The notes beneath the pieces were generated by a model that saw only the letters and a program-made list of their open reading frames with translations, searched no databases and was not told the origin of the DNA. Positions 22,962-32,244 of a DNA stretch of 35,187 nt are shown piece after piece. Position 1 is the first letter of the stretch; the number at the start of each line of letters is the position of its first letter. The position numbers and the translations under genes were made by a program. The DNA comes from Streptococcus mitis SK597 (GTDB lineage Bacteria > Bacillota > Bacilli > Lactobacillales > Streptococcaceae): NCBI RefSeq assembly GCF_000148545.1, contig NZ_AEDV01000011.1, positions 1 to 35,187 of the forward strand, written 5' to 3'.

Positions 22962-23172
22962 GATTTGTCTCTTCTATTAATCTATTTATTGAAGACTAAT
23001 TCAATCAATCATGAGTTCTGTTGTACATAATCTAAAGTGAGAATGTTTTATCTTTAATTCCATGTTTGTTTATGATAGAATTAAATTGTTTTATAGGATT
23101 TTCAAATGGATATGCACTTTTAATAACAACACCGATTTTGAAAATAATGATGTAAATAAAAAGGATGAAAAA
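22962..23172. other. Intergenic region upstream of the RpiR gene
   Basis: No gene is seen. An open stretch from 23062 runs in frame into the regulator but is unlikely to be translated. Confidence 0.5.
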
Positions 23173-23934
23173 ATGAATTTTGAACAGTATGTTGAAGTTA
23201 ACTATGATAGTTTAACAATGAGTGAAAAAGAGATGTTGCAGTTCATTGTTCAACATAAAGAATTAATTGTATCCAAAACGATAGTAGAAGTAGGAGAACT
23301 TTTATTAACTTCAAAAAGCACTGTTTTGAGATTAGCGAAGAAGATTGGTTTTAGAGGTTTTACAGATATGAGATATTCGATTCAAGATTCAATCTCTAAA
23401 ACAAAATCAGTGGATAAAATAGACTTGTTATCTCAATTACAAATGGATATACAGAAAACATTTCGATTTGCTACAGAATTAGATTTTTTGCCTATTTTAA
23501 AAAAAATTTATGAAGCTTCCCAAGTAATATTGTATGCCACTGGTTTCACTCAAAACAATTTTACGAAAGAGTTGTCAAATGAATTATTCTTAAGTCATCG
23601 TCCAAATTATCTTGTTTCAGGGGAAACGAATTTTTCCATGCTAGCTGATAATTTGAATAAAGATGATTTAGTGATAATTACATCATTGAGTGGAAATACT
23701 AAAGGGATACAAACAACTATAAATAAATTAAATGCAAAGGGAGTTACTATTATTGGTGTAACGGAGTTTAGCGATAATTTTCTAAAGAATAATTCAACGT
23801 ATCAATTGTTTTATGAAATTAGTAGAATAGACGAAAATCCAGACCTTGATAGTCGCTCTATGTCTTGCTTATATATTGTATTAATGATTTTGGCAAGAAA
23901 ATATAGAGAATTTGTAAATAAGTTAGTTGATTAA
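23173..23934 (+). CDS. RpiR/MurR-family transcriptional regulator
   Basis: A 253-residue regulator with an N-terminal HTH (LTMSEKEMLQFIVQHKELIVSKTIVEVGELLLTSKSTVLRLAKKIGFRGFTDMRYSI) and a C-terminal SIS domain (about residues 100-235: VILYATGFTQNNF...LVIITSLSGNTKGIQTTINKLNAKGVTIIGVTEF) that binds phosphorylated sugars. ATG 23173 is chosen because AAGGA lies 8 bp upstream; the frame is open upstream to 23062. Given its place downstream of the PTS-hydrolase genes and the sugar-phosphate-sensing domain, it probably controls that operon. The operator was not identified. Confidence 0.92.
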   Translation: MNFEQYVEVNYDSLTMSEKEMLQFIVQHKELIVSKTIVEVGELLLTSKSTVLRLAKKIGFRGFTDMRYSIQDSISKTKSVDKIDLLSQLQMDIQKTFRFATELDFLPILKKIYEASQVILYATGFTQNNFTKELSNELFLSHRPNYLVSGETNFSMLADNLNKDDLVIITSLSGNTKGIQTTINKLNAKGVTIIGVTEFSDNFLKNNSTYQLFYEISRIDENPDLDSRSMSCLYIVLMILARKYREFVNKLVD

Positions 23935-24098
23935 AGTTGATTATTCCTGATGTTTTTTATAGCTTAAAATAAAATTATGATTAACCTAAAAAATTTTAAA
24001 ACGTTTTTAAAATGACTAAAATGATTACAGTACATTAGTTAAAAATGAAAAAGAAATTACAGAGAAACATGGTATAATGTAACTAAAGGAGGTAGTAT
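23935..24098. promoter_or_regulatory. Fic module upstream region
   Basis: An extended -10, TGG-TATAAT with the hexamer at 24073-24078, lies 20 bp before the antitoxin gene; no good -35 is visible. Confidence 0.55.
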
Positions 24099-24275
24099 AT
24101 GTCCTTAGATATAGATAAAGAAAAGATGACAATCATGGGAGTCGCTTTTGAAAATCGGTCCGTTTTTAAGAGTGTTTGGTATGCTTTAAGTACAAATATG
24201 ATTGAAGGATGGCGACCTACGGTTAGTGATGTTGAAAAATTACGAGATGAAGCTCTTGCTCTGGGGATGGCTTAA
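24099..24275 (+). CDS. Small Fic antitoxin (VbhA-like)
   Basis: A 58-residue protein in front of the Fic gene. It contains STNMIEG (residues 31-37), which fits the Fic-inhibitory pattern [S/T]-x3-E-[G/N] (T32, E36, G37), whose glutamate blocks the ATP site of the partner. The start has AAAGGAGG. The stop TAA overlaps the fic start (TAATG). The family is the class I Fic antitoxins. Without this inhibitor the Fic protein would modify its targets. It is too short for most gene finders. Confidence 0.85.
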   Translation: MSLDIDKEKMTIMGVAFENRSVFKSVWYALSTNMIEGWRPTVSDVEKLRDEALALGMA

Positions 24276-24886
24276 TGAAGCGTAAATGTTATGATTCTTA
24301 TGACTATATTGATCCGAATAATTTACATACCTATCCAGATTCTTCAGTTCTAAGAAATAAGCAGGAAGAACGAGATGAGCAAAAAGCACGCGATCTTGAA
24401 TATCGTATGGTTGCTAGTAAGAGTTTGAAATTATTTATCAATCCTATCCCAGTTTATAGTGTAGAAGATATATTGAAAATTCATCAATTTTTGTTTGAAG
24501 ATATGTATCATTGGGCAGGTGAATTTAGAAAAGTCAATATTTCAAAAAGTGGTAATGCTTTTATGTCGATTCAGTCTTTCGATACAGCACTTACTTACCT
24601 TAATAATTTGATAGATAGATTTCATGACAATGCCAATAGTAGAAAAGAAGTCGTTCACTTATTGGTCGAAATTTTAGATAATCTCAATTATTTTCATCCA
24701 TTCCGTGAAGGAAACGGTAGAACGCAGAGGGAGGTTATTCGTTCTTTAGCTTTGATGAAAGGTTTTGAATGTGAAATATCAATTGGTGATGATGATGAGA
24801 TTTATCATTTATATATGGATGGTACAGTTTATGGAGACAAAACTAAATTAACGAAGTTATTTGAAAAAATTCTTTTCAAGTTATGA
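24275..24886 (+). CDS. Fic-domain AMP-transferase (toxin)
   Basis: A 203-residue protein with the complete Fic motif HPFREGNGRTQR (141-152), catalytic H141 and the GNGR anion hole, so it can probably transfer AMP from ATP to a hydroxyl side chain of a target protein. The upstream flap region KVNISKSGNAFMSIQ is also present. It is translationally coupled to the small antitoxin. Class I Fic toxins of related type block DNA gyrase and topoisomerase IV or other targets; the target here is unknown. It lies between two sugar-uptake islands, which suggests a stand-alone cargo module. Confidence 0.93.
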   Translation: MKRKCYDSYDYIDPNNLHTYPDSSVLRNKQEERDEQKARDLEYRMVASKSLKLFINPIPVYSVEDILKIHQFLFEDMYHWAGEFRKVNISKSGNAFMSIQSFDTALTYLNNLIDRFHDNANSRKEVVHLLVEILDNLNYFHPFREGNGRTQREVIRSLALMKGFECEISIGDDDEIYHLYMDGTVYGDKTKLTKLFEKILFKL

Positions 24887-24947
24887 GTTGCTACATTCGA
24901 CTACCCTGGATAAGAATGCTCTATTGTACTAGAATATTTTATGTAAT

Positions 24948-24994
24948 CTGCACCTTAAAAGTTAGATTTTTTCTATTTAACTTTTAGGGTGCAG
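24948..24994. repeat. Hairpin with IS3-like end, second copy
   Basis: CTGCACCTTAAAAGTTAGA (24948-24966) pairs with TTAACTTTTAGGGTGCAG (24977-24994) with mismatches. It shares the AAAAGTTAGA/TCTAACTTTT core with the hairpin at 9571-9622 and could terminate both converging transcripts. Confidence 0.65.
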
Positions 24995-25053
24995 TTCATT
25001 TTGCTATGGTATGATAGTAAATCTTATAAGGTGTTATAGCAAGTATTCAAATA

Positions 25054-25099
25054 AAAAGCGTATACTATCAGGAGTGAAAAGCTTGATAGCATGCGTTTT
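25054..25099. repeat. Hairpin related to 16395-16440
   Basis: AAAAGCGTATACTATCA (25054-25070) pairs with TGATAGCATGCGTTTT (25084-25099) with mismatches. The words ACTATCA and GCGTTTT are common to both hairpins. Confidence 0.7.
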
Positions 25100-25264
25100 A
25101 TCCTAGAAATATTTACTGGCTGTTTTTCTCAAACTGACTTTTTAAGAAGTTACCTTATCAGCAATTTCAAATAAGTTTATGGTGCTATCTTTGGAAAAAC
25201 TGTAGAATTTCAAAAATTACTACAGACCTTGAATTTTACTTATCATTTCAATGATTTAGATTGC

Positions 25265-26803
25265 TTACATTTTGTTTTGATAAGTTTTACGGTAATCTCC
25301 AGGAGAAAGTCCAGTCCTTTGTTTAAAAATTTTAGTAAAGTAAGAATAATTATCATACCCTACTTGACAAGATACTTGTGATATCGAGATATTTGTTTGA
25401 GATAGGAGAGATTTAGCAGCATTAATGCGCTTATCCGTTATATATTTAACAAGAGTTTCTCCAGTTTCTTTTTTAAAAATTCTAGCTAAATGATCTGCAC
25501 TGAGATAAACCATATCTGCTAATATAGAACGATTTATATCCTCATAGTAGTGATGATCTATGTATTCGACAATACGTTGAATACTATTTTTTTGGTTTTC
25601 AATGTTTGTTGCAAATTTCTTAGCATGTGACCAGTAATAATCAAAGTAATCCTGAAAAGATTCAATTGAATGAAAGCGTCGTTGGAATAAGAAATCATGA
25701 GTGCTGTTTTGGAATAATTTATGTGCCGAGATTCCATTTTGATCTAGATATATTCCTATTTGTTGAGTCCAATCTAGTAAAATTTGTTGTAGTGTGAAAG
25801 TAGGAATTTGAGAATTATAAGCAAGTGAATTAATTTTTTCTCTTAATTCGTATTCACTTAAGGTATCTAAAAAAGTAATTGAAAGAGTTTCTGTTTTAAA
25901 GGAAGTTGGAAAACTATGTGGAACACATGTAATAGTATTCCAATAAGAAACATATTGTTCATTATAAGTGTAGAGTTCTTTGGTATGAAATAAAATATCG
26001 GATATTTTATGGCAACTCTTATATATAATGTTTGAGTATTTACTAAAGTTATTAGAAATTTGAGAATGAATCTCATATGCCAATTTGTCACTACGTTTGG
26101 ATGAGTCTACTCTAAAGAGACAAACATATTGATCAACCTGGCTTTCCATCTTGAATAGACTTATCAGCTTATAAGAAGGTTGTGAAATTCTTTGAAGTTC
26201 TCTTTTTAGTTGAGAAGTCCATGATGGGGTTTCTGCAGAATAATCTTCTTCATTAAGATTGATTGTTAAAACTGCAAGGAAAAAATATTGGTGTTTTTTA
26301 AGAATAAAATCTTGTTTGATTGCTATGTTTTCTAGTTCATCAATGCGAGAAATTTGAGGTTTTCTAAGGAAATCATACCAGAAATTATCTTCTATTTGTA
26401 AAAGTGCATCATTTTTTCCGTTTAAGTTATGATTCTCAATTTTACTAATGGCTTTTTGAATAATAAATTCTAATTTTTCGAAGTTAATGGGTTTTAGATA
26501 GTATTCGAAGCTTTGTAATTCAATTGCTTTTTGAGCATAGTTGAAGTCGGCGTAATTGGTTAAAAAAATTGTTTTTATATCATATTTTTCATTTCTAATC
26601 CACGATAAGAGTTCGAGGCCACTACCTTGAGGCATTTCGATATCGCTTATCATGAGATCAATAGGATGCTCTCTAATAATATTTTGAGCTTGAGTGAGGC
26701 TATAGGCAACATAAACAATGTCAATGTGTAGTTTATCCCAATTTATTTTCTCTCGTAAAGCCTCAATGATAAAGCGATCGTCATCAACTAATAAGATATT
26801 CAT
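25265..26803 (-). CDS. YesN-type response regulator (REC plus AraC HTH)
   Basis: A 512-residue response regulator. The N-terminal receiver has acidic residues D7-D9, the phospho-acceptor D54 in LMISDIEMPQG, and K in YYLKPINF. A long linker of about 280 residues follows. The C-terminal 100 residues are an AraC-type double HTH (YIDHHYYEDINRSILADMVYLSADHLARIFKKETGETLVKYIT...NISISQVSCQVGYDNYSYFTKIFKQRTGLSPGDYR). It overlaps the kinase gene by 20 bp, so the two are coupled. By position it activates the divergent sugar ABC operon. Confidence 0.95.
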   Translation of the reverse strand: MNILLVDDDRFIIEALREKINWDKLHIDIVYVAYSLTQAQNIIREHPIDLMISDIEMPQGSGLELLSWIRNEKYDIKTIFLTNYADFNYAQKAIELQSFEYYLKPINFEKLEFIIQKAISKIENHNLNGKNDALLQIEDNFWYDFLRKPQISRIDELENIAIKQDFILKKHQYFFLAVLTINLNEEDYSAETPSWTSQLKRELQRISQPSYKLISLFKMESQVDQYVCLFRVDSSKRSDKLAYEIHSQISNNFSKYSNIIYKSCHKISDILFHTKELYTYNEQYVSYWNTITCVPHSFPTSFKTETLSITFLDTLSEYELREKINSLAYNSQIPTFTLQQILLDWTQQIGIYLDQNGISAHKLFQNSTHDFLFQRRFHSIESFQDYFDYYWSHAKKFATNIENQKNSIQRIVEYIDHHYYEDINRSILADMVYLSADHLARIFKKETGETLVKYITDKRINAAKSLLSQTNISISQVSCQVGYDNYSYFTKIFKQRTGLSPGDYRKTYQNKM

Positions 26804-28454
26804 TATAACCTCCGTCTATAATCTTGTATGGAATAAGTAAAAGAATTTTAGCACCACCTTCTTCATTATTTTCAAATGCAATACTATAGTCATTAGGATA
26901 GAGAAGATTTAAACGTTCGATGGTGTTTGTGATCCCAATATGATGTCCATCTTCTGTTATTAGAGACTGTTTCTGATTTAGTTTTGATAAAATTTCTTCA
27001 GAGAAACCTGGACCATTATCCTCGATACAAATCTGAATATAATCTGAGTTCTCAGTTTTTACTTTTTTTATTGATAGTAAAATTGTAAATAAATCCTGAA
27101 ATGAAAAACCGTGTTTGATTGTGTTTTCAATAAACGTTTGTAACAGTAACGATGGAACAAGAGTATTTTGTAAATCAGAATTGTAGTCTAGTGAAAAGTA
27201 GATGCTATTTCCATATCGAATTCGTTGTATTTCTAAATAATCTTTAATATGCTGAACTTCATCTTTAAGTTCTGAAAAATCTTGATTAGCCATAAATAAA
27301 TGACGGAGATAATTTGAAGTTAGGATAGTTAACTCTTCAATTTCCTTATAGTTTTTTGTTTGAAGCATACTATGAATCATTGATAACATATTTAAGTAGA
27401 AATGCGGACGAATTTGGTTCTTAAGATAATTAAGTTCAATCTTCTTAAGTTCTAGTTGTGAATGGTATTCCCTTATTTTTAATTCTTGCATGTCAAATAT
27501 TACTTTATTAAGTTTATCATTTGCCTTATCAATTTCTAGTATACCTTCAGATATAAAAAATTCAGAAGGGGTGATGGAGTCCCCGAGTTGAGAGAGTCGT
27601 TCAGTGAGTCTTGTTATTGGTTTAATCATCCATTGACGAATATATAGGATAATGATGATTGATAAAATGGTGATAATGATAGGAACAGCTGATAAAAATA
27701 CTTCTAAAAGAGTGATATTTCTAAAGACTTCGGCATAATCGACTAAAACATAAATATCGAAAGGTAAATGCGTTTTTTCATTTTGAGCATGGATTAGGTA
27801 ATTAGAGGACGGTATATTGTTAGGCTCTTTTAGGGAGAGTTTACCATTATTACCAATATTAAGTTTATTGAGAGGTTTTAGGATATCTTCTGAAGATATG
27901 ACGGCATAAATGATTTTTCCTTCGTAATGAACAGATTTAACTAAGTATTCGCTGTTTTTAGTAGTTACATTTTTCCATTTACGGTCACTTATATCACTAC
28001 GCAATGATTTTAGATTTGATTTTAACAGTAGATAATCTTCATATGGAATATAAAGATTGGAGACATTTATAAAATAATCAGTACTATCGGTTTCTAATAA
28101 GAATGTCATATGAGTTTCATTTTGATATTCAAACTCTGCAAAGCTAGTTTGAACTTTTTTGAGATCTTCTTGATAGTCAAGAAACGTTTGTACATGATTT
28201 AATTTCTCTAAAGATTCATTATGCGTTATTGTTGAGTACATAAAGCGTTCTACAGAATGCAATTTCTCATTAACAGAGTCAGCATAAATTTCAATTGAAC
28301 TACGTAGGTGTACTATATTTTGGTTTTTAATAAAATTTCTGGTTATGTCACTCATAGCAATATTGATTAAAATATTTATCAATAGTAGTACAAGTAGGAG
28401 TTTAAAGAAAAAATGAATAGAATGTTTTTTTGATAAGTCGTGATTTAATTTCAT
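26784..28454 (-). CDS. YesM-type sensor histidine kinase
   Basis: A 556-residue membrane kinase. TM1 lies at residues 14-34 and TM2 at about 248-271, with a 210-residue extracellular sensor between them. A HAMP segment (RQWMIKPITRLTERLSQLGD) and a coiled linker follow, then the phospho-accepting H351 in NQIRPHFYLNML (His_kinase of the LytS/YesM kind), and the ATP-binding region ENTIKHGFS, EDNGPGFSEE and HHIGITNTIERL. AGGAG precedes the start. The sensor probably detects an extracellular sugar or the binding protein at 30498. It is divergent from the transporter operon. Confidence 0.95.
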   Translation of the reverse strand: MKLNHDLSKKHSIHFFFKLLLVLLLINILINIAMSDITRNFIKNQNIVHLRSSIEIYADSVNEKLHSVERFMYSTITHNESLEKLNHVQTFLDYQEDLKKVQTSFAEFEYQNETHMTFLLETDSTDYFINVSNLYIPYEDYLLLKSNLKSLRSDISDRKWKNVTTKNSEYLVKSVHYEGKIIYAVISSEDILKPLNKLNIGNNGKLSLKEPNNIPSSNYLIHAQNEKTHLPFDIYVLVDYAEVFRNITLLEVFLSAVPIIITILSIIIILYIRQWMIKPITRLTERLSQLGDSITPSEFFISEGILEIDKANDKLNKVIFDMQELKIREYHSQLELKKIELNYLKNQIRPHFYLNMLSMIHSMLQTKNYKEIEELTILTSNYLRHLFMANQDFSELKDEVQHIKDYLEIQRIRYGNSIYFSLDYNSDLQNTLVPSLLLQTFIENTIKHGFSFQDLFTILLSIKKVKTENSDYIQICIEDNGPGFSEEILSKLNQKQSLITEDGHHIGITNTIERLNLLYPNDYSIAFENNEEGGAKILLLIPYKIIDGGYNEYLIS

Positions 28455-28656
28455 ATACTAGTCTCCTATTAAAATTATAGCACTTTGAAAATATGATATC
28501 ATGTAACAAAACAGATATGTTTTATTAAGATGTCGGAAAAGTAATAGTTCTTAAAATTAAAAAACTGAAAAATTGATAAACCTAGTCCAAAAAGTTCTAT
28601 TAAGGGAATTCTATATGGTGTAAAATAATCGTAGAAAATCAGATGGGAGGAAAAAC
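28455..28656. promoter_or_regulatory. Divergent promoter region of the kinase and ABC operons
   Basis: On the minus strand a TATAAT precedes the kinase's AGGAG site; on the plus strand TAAAAT (28621-28626) may be the -10 of the transporter operon, with a poor -35, as expected for an activator-dependent promoter. The palindrome ATGATATCAT (28493-28502) lies between them. Confidence 0.55.
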
Positions 28657-29574
28657 ATGAAAGTAGCATCTCAACTTCATAAAATAAAATTAAAGCATAG
28701 TATTCCGTTATATATATTACTTTTTCCTTCAATATTGCTATTAATTTTATTTTCCTATATTCCCATGTTGGGACTAATTATTGCATTTAAAGACTATTCA
28801 CCAGCCAATGGTATCTTTGCTAGTCAGTGGGTAGGATTTAAGTACTTTACTCAATTTTTCTCATCATTCCAATTCGGGACAACTATGTTCAATACATTAA
28901 AAATTTCACTTTATAGTATTGTAGTAGGATTCCCCTTACCTATTATACTAGCTATCATTAGTAATCAGTTAAGAGTTGGGAAATTTAGAAAAATATTTCA
29001 AGTGACAACTTACTTACCTCATTTTATCTCTACAATGGTTATGTGTGGGATGATCATCTTATTTTTATCTCCTACTAGTGGTTTGTTAGCGAATGTATTT
29101 AAGTCTGTTGGAATCACTATTCCAGATTTTTTATCAAAACCTAGTCATTTTGCAGGTGTTTATGTTTGGAGTGATGTATGGCAGCATATTGGTTGGGATA
29201 GTATTATTTATCTAGCAGCGCTTTCTGCAATTGATCCTACATATTATGAGGCTGCAACTATGGATGGTGCCTCTAGGTTACAAAAAATTCGGCATATAGA
29301 ATTGCCATTGCTTTTGCCAACTGCTATGATTTTACTAATATTAAGAGCAGGTAGTTTATTAAGTGTAGGTTTTGAGAAAGTGTTACTACTGCAGAATCCA
29401 CTTAATTTAGCAGGAAGTGAGATAATTTCGACCTATGTTTATAAAGTTGGTATGGTGAACTTTCAGTATAGTTATTCGACAGCTATAGGGTTATTTAACA
29501 CGGTAGTTAATCTAATAATTTTGTTATCTGTTAACTGGTTCTCAAAAAGATATACTAGAACGGGTCTTTTTTAA
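28657..29574 (+). CDS. Sugar ABC transporter permease, LplB type
   Basis: A 305-residue CUT1-family permease with six membrane segments and the EAA loop YYEAATMDGASRLQKIRHIELPLLLP, which docks to the ATPase. GGGAGG precedes the start. It pairs with the next permease and with the solute-binding lipoprotein; no ATPase is encoded here, so a shared one such as MsmK must power it. Confidence 0.95.
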   Translation: MKVASQLHKIKLKHSIPLYILLFPSILLLILFSYIPMLGLIIAFKDYSPANGIFASQWVGFKYFTQFFSSFQFGTTMFNTLKISLYSIVVGFPLPIILAIISNQLRVGKFRKIFQVTTYLPHFISTMVMCGMIILFLSPTSGLLANVFKSVGITIPDFLSKPSHFAGVYVWSDVWQHIGWDSIIYLAALSAIDPTYYEAATMDGASRLQKIRHIELPLLLPTAMILLILRAGSLLSVGFEKVLLLQNPLNLAGSEIISTYVYKVGMVNFQYSYSTAIGLFNTVVNLIILLSVNWFSKRYTRTGLF

Positions 29575-29591
29575 AGGAAGGAGTGCTCAAG

Positions 29592-30488
29592 GTGAAATGG
29601 TTTCATAAATCAAGAAAAACAAACTCTGAATTATTATTTGATATAGTTACCTATGGTTTAGCAATTTTCCTTATCCTGTTAATTGTTTATCCGTTATGGT
29701 TTGTAGTGATTGCATCTTTTAGTAATCCTTCAGATGTTGCAAACGGGAAGGTATGGTTTATTCCAAGAGAATGGAAATTAGATGGATATTTACGTCTTAT
29801 TCAACAACCTTTATTTTTGCGTAGCTATCTAAATACAATTTTATATACTGTTGTTGGTACCTTGGTTGCTTTAGTAGTCAATATTCCAGCTGGTTATGCT
29901 TTATCTAGAAAAGAATTAGTTGGTAGAAAGTGGATGAGTATTCTATACATAATCCCTATGTTCGTATCAGGTGGCTTGATTCCTACCTACTTAACAGTAA
30001 AGAATGTAGGCTTGATTGATACATTTTGGGTAATGGTAATACCTTTTGCAGTTTCATCATACAATATTATTGTTGCTAGAACTTTCTTTAATAATAGTAT
30101 TCCAGACGGGATGTGGGAGGCTGCGCAAATTGATGGATGTGGTACAATTCGTTATTTTATTAAAATAGTTGTTCCGTTATCAAAAGCTATTATAGCAGTT
30201 ATTGGACTTTGGACTGCAGTTGGTATTTGGAATTCGTGGTTTAATGCTTTAATTTATTTAACGAATGAAAATTTACAGCCATTGCAATTAATTTTACGAC
30301 GTTTACTAATTAGTAATCAAATGTTACAATCGCAAGCAACAGGAGAAGTTGCATCAGATCTTCGTATCAAAGCTGATATGATGAAATATGCAGCAATTGT
30401 TATTTCAACTGCTCCGATTATGTTGTTGTATCCCTTTGTTCAAAAATATTTTAATCAAGGCGTAATGATTGGCGCCTTGAAAGAATAG
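29592..30488 (+). CDS. Sugar ABC transporter permease, LplC/YtcP type
   Basis: A 298-residue second permease with membrane segments and the EAA loop MWEAAQIDGCGTIRYFIKIVVPLSK. It begins with GTG at 29592, which has GGAAGGAG 9 bp upstream; the GTG at 29583 is too close to that site. It follows the first permease by 17 bp. Confidence 0.94.
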   Translation: MKWFHKSRKTNSELLFDIVTYGLAIFLILLIVYPLWFVVIASFSNPSDVANGKVWFIPREWKLDGYLRLIQQPLFLRSYLNTILYTVVGTLVALVVNIPAGYALSRKELVGRKWMSILYIIPMFVSGGLIPTYLTVKNVGLIDTFWVMVIPFAVSSYNIIVARTFFNNSIPDGMWEAAQIDGCGTIRYFIKIVVPLSKAIIAVIGLWTAVGIWNSWFNALIYLTNENLQPLQLILRRLLISNQMLQSQATGEVASDLRIKADMMKYAAIVISTAPIMLLYPFVQKYFNQGVMIGALKE

Positions 30489-30497
30489 GAGAAAATC

Positions 30498-32063
30498 ATG
30501 AAAAATAAATCATTTACATATTTGTTCTTAGGAACAGTTACACTTGCTGGCTTAACAGCCTGTGCAAATTCCAATAATGCGAATAAGGACGATAAGTCTG
30601 GAGAAGATTCTTATAAAATCACAACTGTTCGTTGGTCTGACTGGGGAGAAGATTATCATAAAGGTTTTCTAACAGATTCTGCCAAGGAAGCAGGTATTGA
30701 TGTTAAATGGGATACACTTGTAGCCGCAGATTGGGCAGATAAGAAATCTGTTTTGGTTGCTAGCGGAGATTTACCAGATGCATTTTTGGGTTCAAATGCA
30801 TTTACAGATTCAGAAATTGCTCAGAACCAATCTTTGTTTATTCCATTGGAAGATTTAATCAAGGAAAACATGCCTAATTTAACTAAGGCTATGGAGAAAG
30901 AACCTAAGATTAAAGCTATGATTACTTCACCAGATGGTCATATCTACAGTCTACCTAAAAAATTACCGATGCGTCCTACAGTAGCTAATCAGCTATTTAT
31001 TAATAAAAAGTGGCTGGATAATTTAGGATTAAAGGTTCCAGAAACTTATGATGATTTAGTAAAAGTACTACAAGAATTTAAGGATAAAGATGCGAACGGA
31101 AATGGAGACGCTTCTGATGAAATTCCATTCGGAGCAGGAAACTTTGATCCAACATTCTCATATATTCTTCCGTTCAATAATCGTTTAGGGGCAGATAATA
31201 CATATGAAATGTCTGTAAAAGATGGGAAACCAGTCTACCTTCGTACAGAGGAAAGTTATAAACAAGGGATTGCAGCAATGCACGAATCTTATAAAAAAGG
31301 TTTGATTGATCCGGAAATCTTTACAGAAGATACCTCTATGAGTGTAGCAAAACGTATGGATAAGGGAGTATCTAGAGTAGGTGTTTCTAGTGGTTGGACA
31401 GCAGATGCAACGTTTGGCTTACATTCAAGCGAGTATATTGCTCTACCTGCTTTAAAAGGTATGGATGGAAAACAATATGTCTTTTCTGATCCAGATCATT
31501 ACAACTATGGTCGAAATGAAATTTTGATTACAAATAAGAGCAAAAACCCTGCTAAATTATTGAAATGGTTGGATAAATTATATACAGATGAAGCAAGTAT
31601 TCAGAATTTCTATGGATCATTTGGAATAGCTACTGAAAAGAATGGTGATAAGTTTAAAGTGTTACCTCCTAAAGATGGTAAATCAGCTGATGAATGGGCA
31701 TGGATTAATTCACTTCGAGATTTTGGTCCTAAATACGTAAGCGATGATATCAATAGTCGCGTAGAAATCGATCAAACACAAGGTGATGGATTGAAATTGA
31801 AGATGGACCAAGATTTGAAACAATTTGCGTTGCCAGCTTACCCTAATGTGATTTATTCACAAGAAGAGCTTAACAAATTATCATCAATCTATGTGAGCAT
31901 TGAATCCTATGTCAAACAACAAGCATCTAAATGGGTAGTTGAAGGTGGCATAGAAAAAGAATGGGACTCATACAAAGAAACTCTTAAGAATATGGGATTG
32001 GACGAATTTATGAAGATTCAACAGGAAGCATATAATCGTTACCAAAAAGAAGTCAAAGAGTAA
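30498..32063 (+). CDS. Extracellular sugar-binding lipoprotein, LplA type
   Basis: A 521-residue solute-binding protein with a lipoprotein signal (lipobox LTAC, cysteine at residue 22), then a two-lobe family 1 binding fold. It has an EF-hand-like loop DKDANGNGDASDE near residue 200, a calcium site seen in LplA-type proteins. AGGAG precedes the start. It captures the sugar for the two permeases. The ligand is unknown; the downstream GH31 enzyme suggests an alpha-linked oligosaccharide. Confidence 0.94.
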   Translation: MKNKSFTYLFLGTVTLAGLTACANSNNANKDDKSGEDSYKITTVRWSDWGEDYHKGFLTDSAKEAGIDVKWDTLVAADWADKKSVLVASGDLPDAFLGSNAFTDSEIAQNQSLFIPLEDLIKENMPNLTKAMEKEPKIKAMITSPDGHIYSLPKKLPMRPTVANQLFINKKWLDNLGLKVPETYDDLVKVLQEFKDKDANGNGDASDEIPFGAGNFDPTFSYILPFNNRLGADNTYEMSVKDGKPVYLRTEESYKQGIAAMHESYKKGLIDPEIFTEDTSMSVAKRMDKGVSRVGVSSGWTADATFGLHSSEYIALPALKGMDGKQYVFSDPDHYNYGRNEILITNKSKNPAKLLKWLDKLYTDEASIQNFYGSFGIATEKNGDKFKVLPPKDGKSADEWAWINSLRDFGPKYVSDDINSRVEIDQTQGDGLKLKMDQDLKQFALPAYPNVIYSQEELNKLSSIYVSIESYVKQQASKWVVEGGIEKEWDSYKETLKNMGLDEFMKIQQEAYNRYQKEVKE

Positions 32064-32110
32064 TACTTTATATGAACTCTTGGTTGTATAAACAAGGGAC
32101 TAGCTAATTA

Positions 32111-32155
32111 CAGGAAGCGAGACTGATAACATCAAATTATCTCGCTTCCTTTATT
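32111..32155 (+). terminator. Terminator after the binding-protein gene
   Basis: GGAAGCGAGA (32113-32122) pairs perfectly with TCTCGCTTCC (32140-32149), followed by TTTATT. It may allow partial read-through, keeping the binding protein in excess over downstream genes. Confidence 0.88.
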
Positions 32156-32184
32156 CTAATTTTTAAAGAAATTTGGAAATGTTT

Positions 32185-32212
32185 TTGTGCAACTGACATT
32201 CTAAAATATAGA
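32185..32212 (+). promoter_or_regulatory. Possible promoter of the YesL-GH31 genes
   Basis: TTGTGC (32185-32190), 16 bp, TATAGA (32207-32212). Weak match. Confidence 0.4.
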
Positions 32213-32244
32213 GTTAAGACGATTGATTTTATGGAGAATATATT

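Larger units (their letters stand above)
24887..25264. other. Intergenic region with two dispersed hairpin repeats
   Basis: Contains the hairpins at 24948-24994 and 25054-25099. After the second, a short frame (MRFILEIFTGCFSQTDFLRSYLISNFK then stop) resembles one on the minus strand at about 16320-16433 (MRFIMEIFASFSPEIELLLSYF), so it may be a dispersed sequence rather than a gene. Confidence 0.5.

Noticed and set aside
23062-23172. N-terminal extension of the RpiR regulator
   Set aside because: The 37 extra residues do not resemble the family, and the ribosome site supports the start at 23173.
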